DNA of 64,000 nucleotides from Christensenella sp. UBA7703 (lineage in GTDB: Bacteria; Bacillota; Clostridia; Christensenellales; CAG-138). The stretch covers positions 1-64,000 of the forward strand of contig DLGD01000033.1 of the NCBI GenBank assembly GCA_002482505.1, written 5' to 3'. This document shows, one piece after another, positions 16,687-24,739 of this stretch (within the stretch, counting starts at the first letter, position 1; each line of letters opens with the position of its first letter). The notes below the pieces were generated by a model. The model made no database searches, was not told the origin of the DNA, and was given only the letters and a program-made list of their open reading frames with translations. Both the position numbers and the translations under genes were made by a program.

Positions 16687-17922
16687 ATGATGACGTACAA
16701 AGATTTCACGAACTATGTCAAGCTCTACCCCGACGAAAACGGCCGCTTTGGTGAATATGGCGGCGCCTATCTGCCGCCGCAGCTCGTACCCGTGTTCAAA
16801 GAGATTGACGACGCCTACGAGACCATCTGCCACAGCGCACAGTTCATCAGCGAACTGCGTAGAATCCGTAAGGAGTTTCAGGGCCGCCCGACACCTGTGT
16901 ACCACGCGGAACGCCTCAGCCGCATGCTCGGGAAGACGCAGATTTACCTCAAACGCGAAGACCTCAACCATACCGGCGCGCACAAGCTCAACCACTGCAT
17001 GGGCGAAGGTTTGCTTGCAAAATTCCTTGGTAAAAAGAAGCTGATCGCCGAAACAGGCGCGGGACAGCACGGCGTTGCCCTCGCGACCGCGGCGGCCTAT
17101 TTCGGCCTTGCGTGCGACATCTACATGGGTGAGGTAGACATCGCCAAGCAAGCCCCGAATGTGACCCGTATGAAGATGCTCGGCGCGCGCGTCATCCCCG
17201 TCTCACACGGGCTCAAGACGCTCAAGGAAGCGGTAGACGCGGCGTTTATGGCGTATCTGAATGAATATGAAGACGCGATCTATTGCATCGGTTCTGTCGT
17301 TGGCCCGCATCCGTTCCCGAAGATGGTACGTGATTTCCAGATGGTGGTCGGCATCGAAGCCAAAGAACAGTTCCTTGAAATGACCGGGCTTCTGCCGGAT
17401 ATCGTTTGTGCCTGCGTCGGCGGCGGCTCCAACGCGGCGGGAATGTTTACACCCTTCTATGAAGAACCGGTGGAAATCGTTGGCGTAGAGCCAATGGGTA
17501 GAGGCGCGAACATTGGCGACAACGCGGCCTCGATTACGTTTGGTAAAAAAGGCGTGCTGCATGGTTTCGAGAGCCTGCTGCTGCAGGACGAAAAAGGCGA
17601 GCCGCTGCCCGTCTACAGCATCGCCAGCGGGCTCGATTACCCCTCCGTAGGCCCGGAGCATGCGTTCATGCATGATGTTGGCCGTGTACAGTATACCAGT
17701 GTGACGGACGAAGAAGCCATGGAAGCGTTCTTCTTCCTCAGCCGTTATGAGGGAATCATCCCCGCAATCGAAAGCTCGCACGCGTTGGCGTATGCCATCC
17801 GCTATGCGCGCGAAAACAGCCGCGGCTCCATCCTCGTCAACCTCTCGGGCCGAGGCGACAAGGACATCGACTACGTCTTTGAACACTATGGTTATGGGGA
17901 ACAGTTCTTTGACAAGAAGTAA
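16687..17922 (+). CDS. trpB: Tryptophan synthase beta chain
   Basis: The 411-residue protein has the TrpB signature LNHTGAHKLNH with PLP-binding Lys100. The catalytic Glu lies in AETGAGQHGVA, and the phosphate-binding loop is GGGSNAAG. It condenses indole with serine to tryptophan. The N-terminus (PDENGRFGEYGGAYLPPQLVPVFKEI) is that of the ordinary TrpB1 type. No trpA or other trp gene is adjacent, so it may salvage free indole or pair with a distant TrpA. Expression is controlled by the T-box leader. A purine-rich AAAGGAA precedes the ATG. Confidence 0.93.
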   Translation: MMTYKDFTNYVKLYPDENGRFGEYGGAYLPPQLVPVFKEIDDAYETICHSAQFISELRRIRKEFQGRPTPVYHAERLSRMLGKTQIYLKREDLNHTGAHKLNHCMGEGLLAKFLGKKKLIAETGAGQHGVALATAAAYFGLACDIYMGEVDIAKQAPNVTRMKMLGARVIPVSHGLKTLKEAVDAAFMAYLNEYEDAIYCIGSVVGPHPFPKMVRDFQMVVGIEAKEQFLEMTGLLPDIVCACVGGGSNAAGMFTPFYEEPVEIVGVEPMGRGANIGDNAASITFGKKGVLHGFESLLLQDEKGEPLPVYSIASGLDYPSVGPEHAFMHDVGRVQYTSVTDEEAMEAFFFLSRYEGIIPAIESSHALAYAIRYARENSRGSILVNLSGRGDKDIDYVFEHYGYGEQFFDKK

Positions 17923-18015
17923 TCGGCTTACACAATGGGACTATCTTAGAAACTCAAACTAAGCAGATCGATCTTTTGATAAGAAAAAACTCTTCTATAT
18001 TATGTATCTAACAAT

Positions 18016-18048
18016 ACGGGACGGCGCAAGAAGTTGTGTCCGTCCCGT
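18016..18048 (+). terminator. Probable trpB terminator
   Basis: A nine-bp perfect GC-rich stem (18016-18024 with 18040-18048) lies about 95 bases past the trpB stop and just upstream of the glmS promoter. The following T-tract is poor, so termination may be partial. Confidence 0.55.
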
Positions 18049-18059
18049 GTAAAATTTGC

Positions 18060-18089
18060 TTGACGGGTGCCAATATGGTTTTGTATAAT
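18060..18089 (+). promoter_or_regulatory. glmS promoter
   Basis: TTGACG (18060-18065), an 18-base spacer and TATAAT (18084-18089). Transcription should start near 18096, eight bases before a large leader hairpin. Confidence 0.85.
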
Positions 18090-18103
18090 AGCCAAAGGAT
18101 TTT

Positions 18104-18147
18104 GCGTCCGATAATGGGTGGGCGGTTGGCGGCTTATTATCGGACGC
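18104..18147 (+). promoter_or_regulatory. 5-prime leader hairpin of glmS
   Basis: A perfect 12-bp inverted repeat (18104-18115 with 18136-18147) encloses a 20-base G-rich loop and is followed by TTCATTTTT. It lies almost at the predicted transcript start and about 30 bases before the start codon. It is too short to be a glmS ribozyme. It may be an attenuator or a 5-prime mRNA stabiliser. Confidence 0.65.
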
Positions 18148-18178
18148 TTCATTTTTGGCAAAGGGGGAATTTCGCTAG

Positions 18179-20008
18179 ATGTGTGGAATTGTTGGATACA
18201 CAGGTGATAAGAATTGCGTACCCATCATCATGAATGGCTTGACTTCTCTTGCCTATCGCGGCTATGATTCCGCGGGCGTTGCGATTTGGGACGGCAGCGG
18301 CCTAACCCTGCGCAAAGCAAAGGGCAAGATTGAAAACCTCAAAACCCTCCTGAGTGAATCTCCTGTCAGCGGAAAGTGCGGCATTGGTCACACCCGCTGG
18401 GCGACGCACGGCGAACCTTCGGATGTCAACGCGCATCCGCACACGGATACACATAAAACCATCGCAATCGTACACAACGGAATCATCGAGAATTATCAGA
18501 GCATCAAGAACATGCTGGTCAAAAACGGCTGCGTGTTTGTTTCTCAAACCGATACGGAAGTCGTTGCGCAGCTGCTCGGCTACTATTATCGTGGGAATGC
18601 GTTCTCGGCGCTCAAGCAGGCGATTGCCATTTTGGAAGGATCATTTGCGCTGGCAATCATCTTTGCGGATGATCCGGAGACAATCTATTGCACTTGCAAG
18701 GACAGCCCAATGGTGATGGGTCACGGCGCAAATGAGAGCGTTGTCGCCTCCGACATTCCGGCAATTTTAGAATACACGCGGGATGTCTGCTTCCTTCAGG
18801 ATCGCCAGATGGCGATTTTGCGCAAGAGCGGAATCGAGTATTATGACGAGTTCGGTGTAGAAATTAAGAAAACACCGATGCACGTGGACTGGGACGTTGA
18901 GTCCGCAAAAAAAGGCAACTACGAACACTTCATGATGAAGGAAATCTGCGAAGAGCCGGATGCTTTCCGCAAGACTTTCGATCAATATGTGAATCATAAA
19001 GACTTCACGCTCAAATCCGATCGCTTCCCCTGGGATGAAGCGCGGGCAAGAAACATGGGCCGCATCACCATCGTGAGCTGCGGAACAGCCTTTCATGCGG
19101 GGATGCTCGGTAAAAAGTTCATTGAGCACATGGCCAAACTCCGCGTGGATGTGGATATTGCGAGCGAATACCGCTATGGCGACCATCTGATTGACAAGGG
19201 CGAAGCGTTCCTTGTTGTCAGCCAGAGTGGCGAGACCGCGGACACCATTGCGGCGCTGCGCAAAGCGAAAGAGCTCGGCTGCGACACGATGGCGGTTTGT
19301 AACGTGACCGGCAGCACGATTTCCCGCGAGGCGGGGCATGTGCTGTATACCTATGCTGGACCGGAAATCGCCGTTGCAGCGACGAAGTCTTACTTGACTC
19401 AGATCATCGTGCTGTATCTGTGCGCGCTGGATCTTGCGCAAAAGCGCGGCGAGATGACGCAGGCGCAGGTTACAGAGCGTCTTCGTGAGATGAGCACGGT
19501 ACCCGCTGCAATGCAGAAGGTGCTCGACAACAAAGAACAGATTCAGTTTTTTGCAAGCCGCTCGTTTGCGGTCAAGCACGTGTTCTTCATCGGCCGCGGC
19601 ATGGACTACGCGCTTGCGATGGAAGCCGCGCTCAAACTCAAAGAGATCTCCTATATTCACTCCGAAGCGTATGCCGCGGGCGAACTCAAGCACGGTACGA
19701 TCGCGCTGATTGAGGAAGGTTCACTGGTCGTCGCTCTCGCAACTCAGCCGGATTTGCAGGCAAAGGTCGCGAGCAATATGGAAGAGGTTCGCGTGCGCGG
19801 CGCGCATGTACTCGCCGTGACTAACGGAAATTGGGACGGAGCAAAAGGACATTCTCATGAACAATGGCAAATCGATCAGATGGACGCAACACTTGCTCCG
19901 CTCTGTGCGATTGTGCCTATGCAACTCCTGGCATATTATCTCGCGGTACAGAAAGGCTGTCCGGTCGATCAACCGCGCAATCTTGCAAAAAGCGTAACGG
20001 TGGAGTAG
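18179..20008 (+). CDS. glmS: Glutamine-fructose-6-phosphate aminotransferase
   Basis: The 609-residue protein has the N-terminal class II glutamine amidotransferase start MCGIVGYTG, with Cys2 becoming the nucleophile after Met removal. Two SIS sugar-isomerase domains follow, and the protein ends in the invariant LAKSVTVE. It makes glucosamine-6-phosphate for peptidoglycan. AAAGGGGG lies about 10 bases before the ATG. Expression starts from its own promoter, with a stable leader hairpin instead of the ribozyme found in many Firmicutes. Confidence 0.97.
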   Translation: MCGIVGYTGDKNCVPIIMNGLTSLAYRGYDSAGVAIWDGSGLTLRKAKGKIENLKTLLSESPVSGKCGIGHTRWATHGEPSDVNAHPHTDTHKTIAIVHNGIIENYQSIKNMLVKNGCVFVSQTDTEVVAQLLGYYYRGNAFSALKQAIAILEGSFALAIIFADDPETIYCTCKDSPMVMGHGANESVVASDIPAILEYTRDVCFLQDRQMAILRKSGIEYYDEFGVEIKKTPMHVDWDVESAKKGNYEHFMMKEICEEPDAFRKTFDQYVNHKDFTLKSDRFPWDEARARNMGRITIVSCGTAFHAGMLGKKFIEHMAKLRVDVDIASEYRYGDHLIDKGEAFLVVSQSGETADTIAALRKAKELGCDTMAVCNVTGSTISREAGHVLYTYAGPEIAVAATKSYLTQIIVLYLCALDLAQKRGEMTQAQVTERLREMSTVPAAMQKVLDNKEQIQFFASRSFAVKHVFFIGRGMDYALAMEAALKLKEISYIHSEAYAAGELKHGTIALIEEGSLVVALATQPDLQAKVASNMEEVRVRGAHVLAVTNGNWDGAKGHSHEQWQIDQMDATLAPLCAIVPMQLLAYYLAVQKGCPVDQPRNLAKSVTVE

Positions 20009-20020
20009 CCACCCTGTTTC

Positions 20021-20047
20021 ACGCCCCTCTCAAAAAGGGGCGTTGCT
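20021..20047 (+). terminator. glmS terminator
   Basis: An 8-bp stem (20021-20028 with 20036-20043) with a seven-base loop is followed by TGCTTTT, 12 bases past the glmS stop. Confidence 0.7.
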
Positions 20048-20201
20048 TTTGCAGTTTTCTGGCAACGTCAAGCAACGGAAAGAACAGTATACCGATTTCA
20101 GCCTGCCCGTGATCGGGCTTGATTCGGTTTTTGCCTGCGGAACTAATTTTTGTAAAAAGTAAATATAGTAAAGAATGCATGACAGAGACGGAGGAGATTG
20201 T

Positions 20202-21803
20202 ATGGCGAAGTATATTTTTGTAACGGGCGGCGTTGTTTCGGGGCTTGGCAAGGGCATCACGGCGGCGTCGCTGGGGCGGCTGCTCAAAGCGCGCGGGCTG
20301 AAGGTTGCGGCGCAAAAGCTTGACCCGTATATCAACGTTGATCCCGGCACGATGAGCCCCTTTCAGCACGGCGAAGTGTTTGTAACCGAAGACGGCGCGG
20401 AGACCGACCTCGATCTTGGGCACTATGAGCGTTTTATCGACGAAGACCTCAACCGCTTTTCCAACCTGACGACGGGCAAGGTCTACTGGAATATCCTCAC
20501 CAACGAACGCGCGGGCGCGTACCTCGGCGAGACGGTGCAGGTTATTCCGCACGTGACCAATGAGATCAAGCGTTTCATCTACAGTGTTGCGGATGCAACA
20601 CATGCGGATGTGGTCATCACCGAGATCGGCGGCACCATCGGCGACATCGAAAGTCAGCCGTTTCTCGAAGCAATCCGCCAGGTTGGGCACGAAGTCGGCC
20701 CAAGCAATTGCCTCTATATCCATGTGACGCTCGTGCCGTATCTCTCCGGATCGGACGAACACAAATCTAAGCCCACGCAACACTCCGTCAAAGAACTGCA
20801 ATCCTCCGGAATCACGCCGAATTTAATCGTGATGCGTGTCGATCGCCCCGTCGACGAGAGCATCAAGCGCAAGATCGGGCTGTTTTGCAATGTAAAGCCC
20901 GATTGCGTGATTGAAAATCTGACGGTTGAGACGCTCTATGAAGCGCCGATCATGCTGGAGCGCAACAATTTCTCCGAAGTGGTCTGCCGCGAGCTCCAGC
21001 TTGACCTGCCGCAGCCAAACCTCAAGGAATGGAACGAGATGCTCGATCGCGTGCGCGAAAGCAAACAGCACGTCAAGATCGGTCTTGTTGGGAAATATGT
21101 CAAGCTCCATGATGCCTATCTTTCCGTTGCGGAAGCCATGCGCCACGCCGGCTATGAAAACAGCGCGGTGGTGGAGATCGAGTGGATCGATTCCGAAGCC
21201 ATTGACGCAAAGAACGTTGCCGAGAAACTTACGGGATTGGATGGCATCGTGCTGCCCGGCGGCTTCGGCGTGCGCGGGGTGGAGGGCATGATTCAGACCG
21301 CAAAGTTCGCGCGGGAAAACAACATTCCGTATCTCGGGCTGTGCCTTGGCATGCAGATCGCGGTGATTGAATTTGCGCGAAACGTCGCCGGACTCTTTGG
21401 CGCAAACAGCGGGGAGTTTGACGAAAACAGCCCGCACAAGGTGATCGACTTCATGCCGGATCAGTACGCGACCATCAACAAAGGCGGCACGATGCGCCTC
21501 GGCACCTATCCGTGCAAGGTGATGCCGGGCTCTCTGCTGGAGAAATGCTATGCTCAGCCCTTGATTCACGAGCGGCACAGGCACCGTTATGAGTTCAATA
21601 ACGATTATCGCGACCGCCTCTCCAGCGTTGGGCTCGTTCTCTCGGGTGTTTCGCCGGATGAGCGCATTGTTGAGACGGTGGAGCTCAAAGATCACCCGTT
21701 TTACATCGGCGTGCAGTTCCATCCGGAATTCAAGAGCCGCCCGAACCGCGCGCATCCGCTGTTCAAGGGATTTGTCGCAGCGGCGCTCAAGAACAAAAAG
21801 TAA
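20202..21803 (+). CDS. pyrG: CTP synthase
   Basis: The start is the ATG at 20202 preceded by GGAGGAG; the protein then begins MAKYIFVTGGVVSGLGKGI, the universal CTP synthase N-terminus. The 533-residue enzyme has an N-terminal amidoligase domain and a C-terminal class I glutamine amidotransferase domain whose nucleophile elbow is GLCLGMQ. It converts UTP, glutamine and ATP to CTP. It is monocistronic and ends at a terminator shared with the convergent dehydrogenase gene. Confidence 0.97.
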   Translation: MAKYIFVTGGVVSGLGKGITAASLGRLLKARGLKVAAQKLDPYINVDPGTMSPFQHGEVFVTEDGAETDLDLGHYERFIDEDLNRFSNLTTGKVYWNILTNERAGAYLGETVQVIPHVTNEIKRFIYSVADATHADVVITEIGGTIGDIESQPFLEAIRQVGHEVGPSNCLYIHVTLVPYLSGSDEHKSKPTQHSVKELQSSGITPNLIVMRVDRPVDESIKRKIGLFCNVKPDCVIENLTVETLYEAPIMLERNNFSEVVCRELQLDLPQPNLKEWNEMLDRVRESKQHVKIGLVGKYVKLHDAYLSVAEAMRHAGYENSAVVEIEWIDSEAIDAKNVAEKLTGLDGIVLPGGFGVRGVEGMIQTAKFARENNIPYLGLCLGMQIAVIEFARNVAGLFGANSGEFDENSPHKVIDFMPDQYATINKGGTMRLGTYPCKVMPGSLLEKCYAQPLIHERHRHRYEFNNDYRDRLSSVGLVLSGVSPDERIVETVELKDHPFYIGVQFHPEFKSRPNRAHPLFKGFVAAALKNKK

Positions 21804-21837
21804 GAGTTTAAACAACAGAATTCGAACAACAAAGAAG

Positions 21838-21865
21838 CAGGCACGCGGAGAATTCCGTGTGCCTG
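21838..21865. terminator. Bidirectional terminator between pyrG and the alcohol dehydrogenase gene
   Basis: A 12-bp stem (21838-21849 with 21854-21865, with one G-T pair) sits between convergent genes. Flanking A and T runs make it usable in both directions. Confidence 0.75.
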
Positions 21866-21897
21866 TTTGCTTGTGTCGCTTGTATGGAATCAAACCG

Positions 21898-23106
21898 TTA
21901 CTTTGTGCGGATACGATCGATCAAGGCGCGAAACTCCGGCTCGTGCCAGAGCACCGGAACAGGATAGATCGGGTTTGCTTCTTTCATTGCCCAAACGATC
22001 ATCTGAGGGATGTCTTTTTCCTGAATGAAGTCAAACTTGTCCGGAATATTCATGTCCCTGTTCATCCGGCGGATTTCCTGAAGAAAGGCTTTTGCTTTCT
22101 CCGCGTCATCCTTTCCGTCGATGCCGACGATGTCCGCTAGGCGGGCAAGTTTTTTGTAGACAGCAGAGCTGAAGTCTTCCATCACATAAGGCAGAATCAC
22201 GGCGTTGGCAAGGCCGTGCGGCGTTCCATAGAGCCCGCCAAGCGTATGCGCAACCCCGTGCACATAACCAACGCAGGCGCGGGTGAACGCGGCGCCGCCA
22301 TAGAACGCGGCAAGTTGCATGTTGTGGCGCGCGTTGAGGTCGCTTCCGTCGCGGTAGACGTTTTCCAGATTTTCGAAGATGAGTCGAACGGCATCTTCGG
22401 CGAGTTTGTCGGTCGACTTTGGCGCAAAGAGGTTGGTATATGCTTCTACCGCGTGCGTCAGCGCGTCCATGCCTGTTGTGCTCGTAACATGCGGCGGTAA
22501 GCCGACGGTGAGTTCCGGATCGAGCACCGCATAGTGCGGGATCAGGCAAAGATCCTGCACCGCATATTTATGGTGCGTTGCGCGGTCGGTTACAACCGCG
22601 GCGATAGTCGTCTCCGAACCGGTGCCTGCAGTGGTCGGCACGGCAAAGAGTGGCGGGAGCTTTTTGAGCACGCGGAGGGTTCCGCCCATCTGCGCGATGC
22701 TCTGGTGTGGCTTGACCACGCGCGCGCCGGCTGCCTTAGCGCAGTCCATCGCGGAACCGCCGCCAAACGCGACGATACCGTCACACTTGCTGTCCACATA
22801 GAGCTTTCTCGCGGCTTCGATGTTTTCAATCGAGGGGTTGGGTTCCACACCGTCGTAGACAACGCCCTTGAGCCCCGCAGCATCGCAGGCGGCAAAGAAC
22901 GAATCGAGCAAACCGAGCTTTCGAAGCACGCTGTCGGTGACGATCAGGACGTTGTGTACACCTTTGCTCTTGATAAACTCCGGCAATTTTTTGATGCTGC
23001 CCGGCCCGGTTAAAAGCTCCGGCTGCCGCCAGGGCATGAGATACATAGCCGTAGTAAGCACAAACTGAAACACGCGGTACCAGATTTTTTTGAGTGACCA
23101 GAGCAT
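21898..23106 (-). CDS. Iron-containing alcohol dehydrogenase family protein
   Basis: The 402-residue protein starts MLWSLKKIWYRVFQ at the ATG at 23106, which has GGAGGGTGAAA immediately upstream; the long upstream extension is non-coding. It has the NAD(P)-binding GGGSAMDCAKA motif and the group III metal ligand region ending in HGVAHTLGGLYGTPHG. It should reduce an aldehyde or ketone to the alcohol in fermentation, or the reverse. The first ~30 residues are an amphipathic extension absent from many members. The substrate is not predictable. Confidence 0.85.
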   Translation of the reverse strand: MLWSLKKIWYRVFQFVLTTAMYLMPWRQPELLTGPGSIKKLPEFIKSKGVHNVLIVTDSVLRKLGLLDSFFAACDAAGLKGVVYDGVEPNPSIENIEAARKLYVDSKCDGIVAFGGGSAMDCAKAAGARVVKPHQSIAQMGGTLRVLKKLPPLFAVPTTAGTGSETTIAAVVTDRATHHKYAVQDLCLIPHYAVLDPELTVGLPPHVTSTTGMDALTHAVEAYTNLFAPKSTDKLAEDAVRLIFENLENVYRDGSDLNARHNMQLAAFYGGAAFTRACVGYVHGVAHTLGGLYGTPHGLANAVILPYVMEDFSSAVYKKLARLADIVGIDGKDDAEKAKAFLQEIRRMNRDMNIPDKFDFIQEKDIPQMIVWAMKEANPIYPVPVLWHEPEFRALIDRIRTK

Positions 23107-23360
23107 GGTTTCACCCTCCATCATATCGGATTGTAGTGCAATCTTGAATTTAATTGTAACACGCGTGATGAAACGCCGCAATCGACGCGTAATGCAAAAA
23201 CGAGAATTGTACGTGTCGGTCATATGCGCGCAAAGACGGAAACCGACGAACAAGATCGTGAAGTAATGCACAAATCATTGCGATTTGTACGTAAACGAGA
23301 GAAGCGATAACAAACGGTTTTTCGACGGAAGTAACGCAGATTATTGTATATACAAAAGAT

Positions 23361-23405
23361 CGAAAAAACGCGAAATTAGTCGATTAATCTCGAAGAAGCG
23401 CGAAA
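23361..23405. repeat. 30-bp spaced direct repeats upstream of the Spo0A-like gene
   Basis: A 15-base motif, CGAAAAAACGCGAAA at 23361, recurs as CGAAGAAGCGCGAAA at 23391, three turns of the helix away. A TTTTCGAC resembling a Spo0A box half lies further upstream at about 23320. The rest of the 23107-23474 gap is A/T-rich and without a gene. Confidence 0.45.
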
Positions 23406-23474
23406 CCGTTGAAATTTGTTATTTTGTAGATTAATGTCTGTTTATTGGGGAAAATTAACAGGGAGGACAGACAT

Positions 23475-23801
23475 GTGAGACCAAAAATCGATCAGGAATT
23501 ACTCCGGCTCGGCGCGCCCACGGGAAGGCTCGGATATGTGCAGATGGCGATCACGCTCGAACTCATCATGCAGGAAGAGCAGGTGACCAGCACCACACGC
23601 GTACTATATCCGAAAGTGGCGGAGCGCTGCAACACCAAGCCCGCGCGCATTGAGCGAAACGTCCGCGAGGAGATCAAGGCTATCTGGAACTTTGGCAATC
23701 AGAAGCGGCTTGATCAGCTATTCATCAATCGCGGGAAGTACCCGCCGGGGAATAAGGAGTTTCTCTATACGATTGCGCGATATTTACAACAAAACGGCTG
23801 A
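23475..23801 (+). CDS. Stand-alone Spo0A C-terminal-type DNA-binding protein
   Basis: The 108-residue protein starts at a GTG with GGGAGGACAG upstream. Residues 15-105 match the Spo0A effector domain pattern. There is a helix GYVQMAITLELIM, then LYPKVAERCNTKPARIERNVREEIKAIW (the recognition helix-turn-helix), then a C-terminal NKEFLYTIARYLQ like the 'SEFIALVADKL' end of Spo0A. The phosphoacceptor receiver domain is absent, so DNA binding would not depend on phosphorylation. It is flanked by a terminator. Its role may be a constitutive competitor or a specialised regulator; this is not known. Confidence 0.78.
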   Translation: MRPKIDQELLRLGAPTGRLGYVQMAITLELIMQEEQVTSTTRVLYPKVAERCNTKPARIERNVREEIKAIWNFGNQKRLDQLFINRGKYPPGNKEFLYTIARYLQQNG

Positions 23802-23822
23802 CGCCGAAGTTGGCGCAAACAA

Positions 23823-23849
23823 AAAGCGGGGGAATCACTCCTCCGCTTT
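23823..23849. terminator. Terminator between convergent genes
   Basis: A stem built from 23823-23832 and 23840-23849 is flanked by an A-run on the left and TTTTT at 23855, so it can terminate the Spo0A-like gene and the opposite split-barrel gene. Confidence 0.7.
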
Positions 23850-23867
23850 GCAGTTTTTGGTGCTTGT

Positions 23868-24692
23868 TTAGAACGAACGCACGGGTTCGATCGATTCACT
23901 GCGCGGATAGATATACTCCATCTTCGGCGGCATGGAATTATAGACGCGCTCAATCTCCAGAACACCTTTTGTATAGCGCCCTTTGACCAGCACGCTCTCC
24001 ATCTTGAGATTCAGGCAGAGGATGGACGCCTTCGCGCCATCGGGAATCTTCTTTAACTCGCTGCCGAACGGAATGCCGGCGAGCGCGATTCGGTCAGAGC
24101 CGGCGCTCGTCGCTTGAACGACGGGGAACAGCCGCGCTTCACCCTTCTTATCGTAATAACATAGGAATTTCAGCGAATCCAGCTGGGCAAAGAGCGCCTG
24201 CCCAACAGGAGGCAGCGCTTTTTTCTCGTTCTTTTGCACGAAGAGCGCCTTTGCGCGCGAGAGCAGCGCGCCGAGGACGATTGCGCTCATCGGCAGCGGG
24301 CGAATTTCGCTAATACGCTCCAGATTGAGATAAAAGATGCGATAAAATCCCATGTAGGAGTTATAACGAAAGAGCGGTTTGTTGTTGTAGAGGTCAAACT
24401 CTTTTCCGGTGTTTGCGCTGTGCGTATAGGTTGCCGTGCCGGAAAGATAGCGTTTGTCCGCGCTGAGCACAAGGAAGCCCACCCGTGGACGATCCAGAAT
24501 GAAACGCTTGCTCAGCCCCGCCGAAAACTGCCCAAACGTCAACGCGTGGTCACCCAACGCCTGAATGGACGAGAGAAACGAAAGATGCGGGTAACCGTTC
24601 TCGTCCTCAACCGCCAGTACGCCAACCTTGCTGTCGCAGTCCATCATTTGAACGGCGGCATCGGGGATACGGTCAAAAGTGTGCGCTTTCAT
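23868..24692 (-). CDS. Pyridoxamine-phosphate-oxidase-like split-barrel flavoprotein
   Basis: The N-terminal part of this 274-residue protein (residues 8-120) reads as a flavin-binding split barrel. It has a VGVLAVEDENGYPHLSFLSSI strand pair and a GFLVLSADKRYLSGTATYTHS segment. The C-terminal ~130 residues add a second beta-rich portion ending in MEYIYPRSESIEPVRSF. FMN or F420 use cannot be told from sequence. It follows the glycyl-radical activase gene by 47 bases with its own AGGAGG, and is probably in the same transcript. A link to that enzyme's pathway is only positional. Confidence 0.62.
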   Translation of the reverse strand: MKAHTFDRIPDAAVQMMDCDSKVGVLAVEDENGYPHLSFLSSIQALGDHALTFGQFSAGLSKRFILDRPRVGFLVLSADKRYLSGTATYTHSANTGKEFDLYNNKPLFRYNSYMGFYRIFYLNLERISEIRPLPMSAIVLGALLSRAKALFVQKNEKKALPPVGQALFAQLDSLKFLCYYDKKGEARLFPVVQATSAGSDRIALAGIPFGSELKKIPDGAKASILCLNLKMESVLVKGRYTKGVLEIERVYNSMPPKMEYIYPRSESIEPVRSF

Positions 24693-24739
24693 TGTGTTCC
24701 TCCTGTCAAATGGGTCCGACAGTACCGTAAAGAAACGAG

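Noticed and set aside
17961..17989. Possible echo of the trpB end (FDKK read from TTTGATAAGAAAAAA)
   Set aside because: Four residues in an A-rich stretch are weak evidence, so it is mentioned only as a weak companion of the stronger cases.
18096..18178. glmS ribozyme
   Set aside because: The leader of about 80 bases is too short and shows a single hairpin, not the multi-pseudoknot ribozyme core.
20050..20085. Possible echo of the glmS end (CTGGCAACGTCAAGCAACGG versus the LAKSVTVE codons)
   Set aside because: The match needs gaps and covers few codons; low-complexity coincidence is likely.
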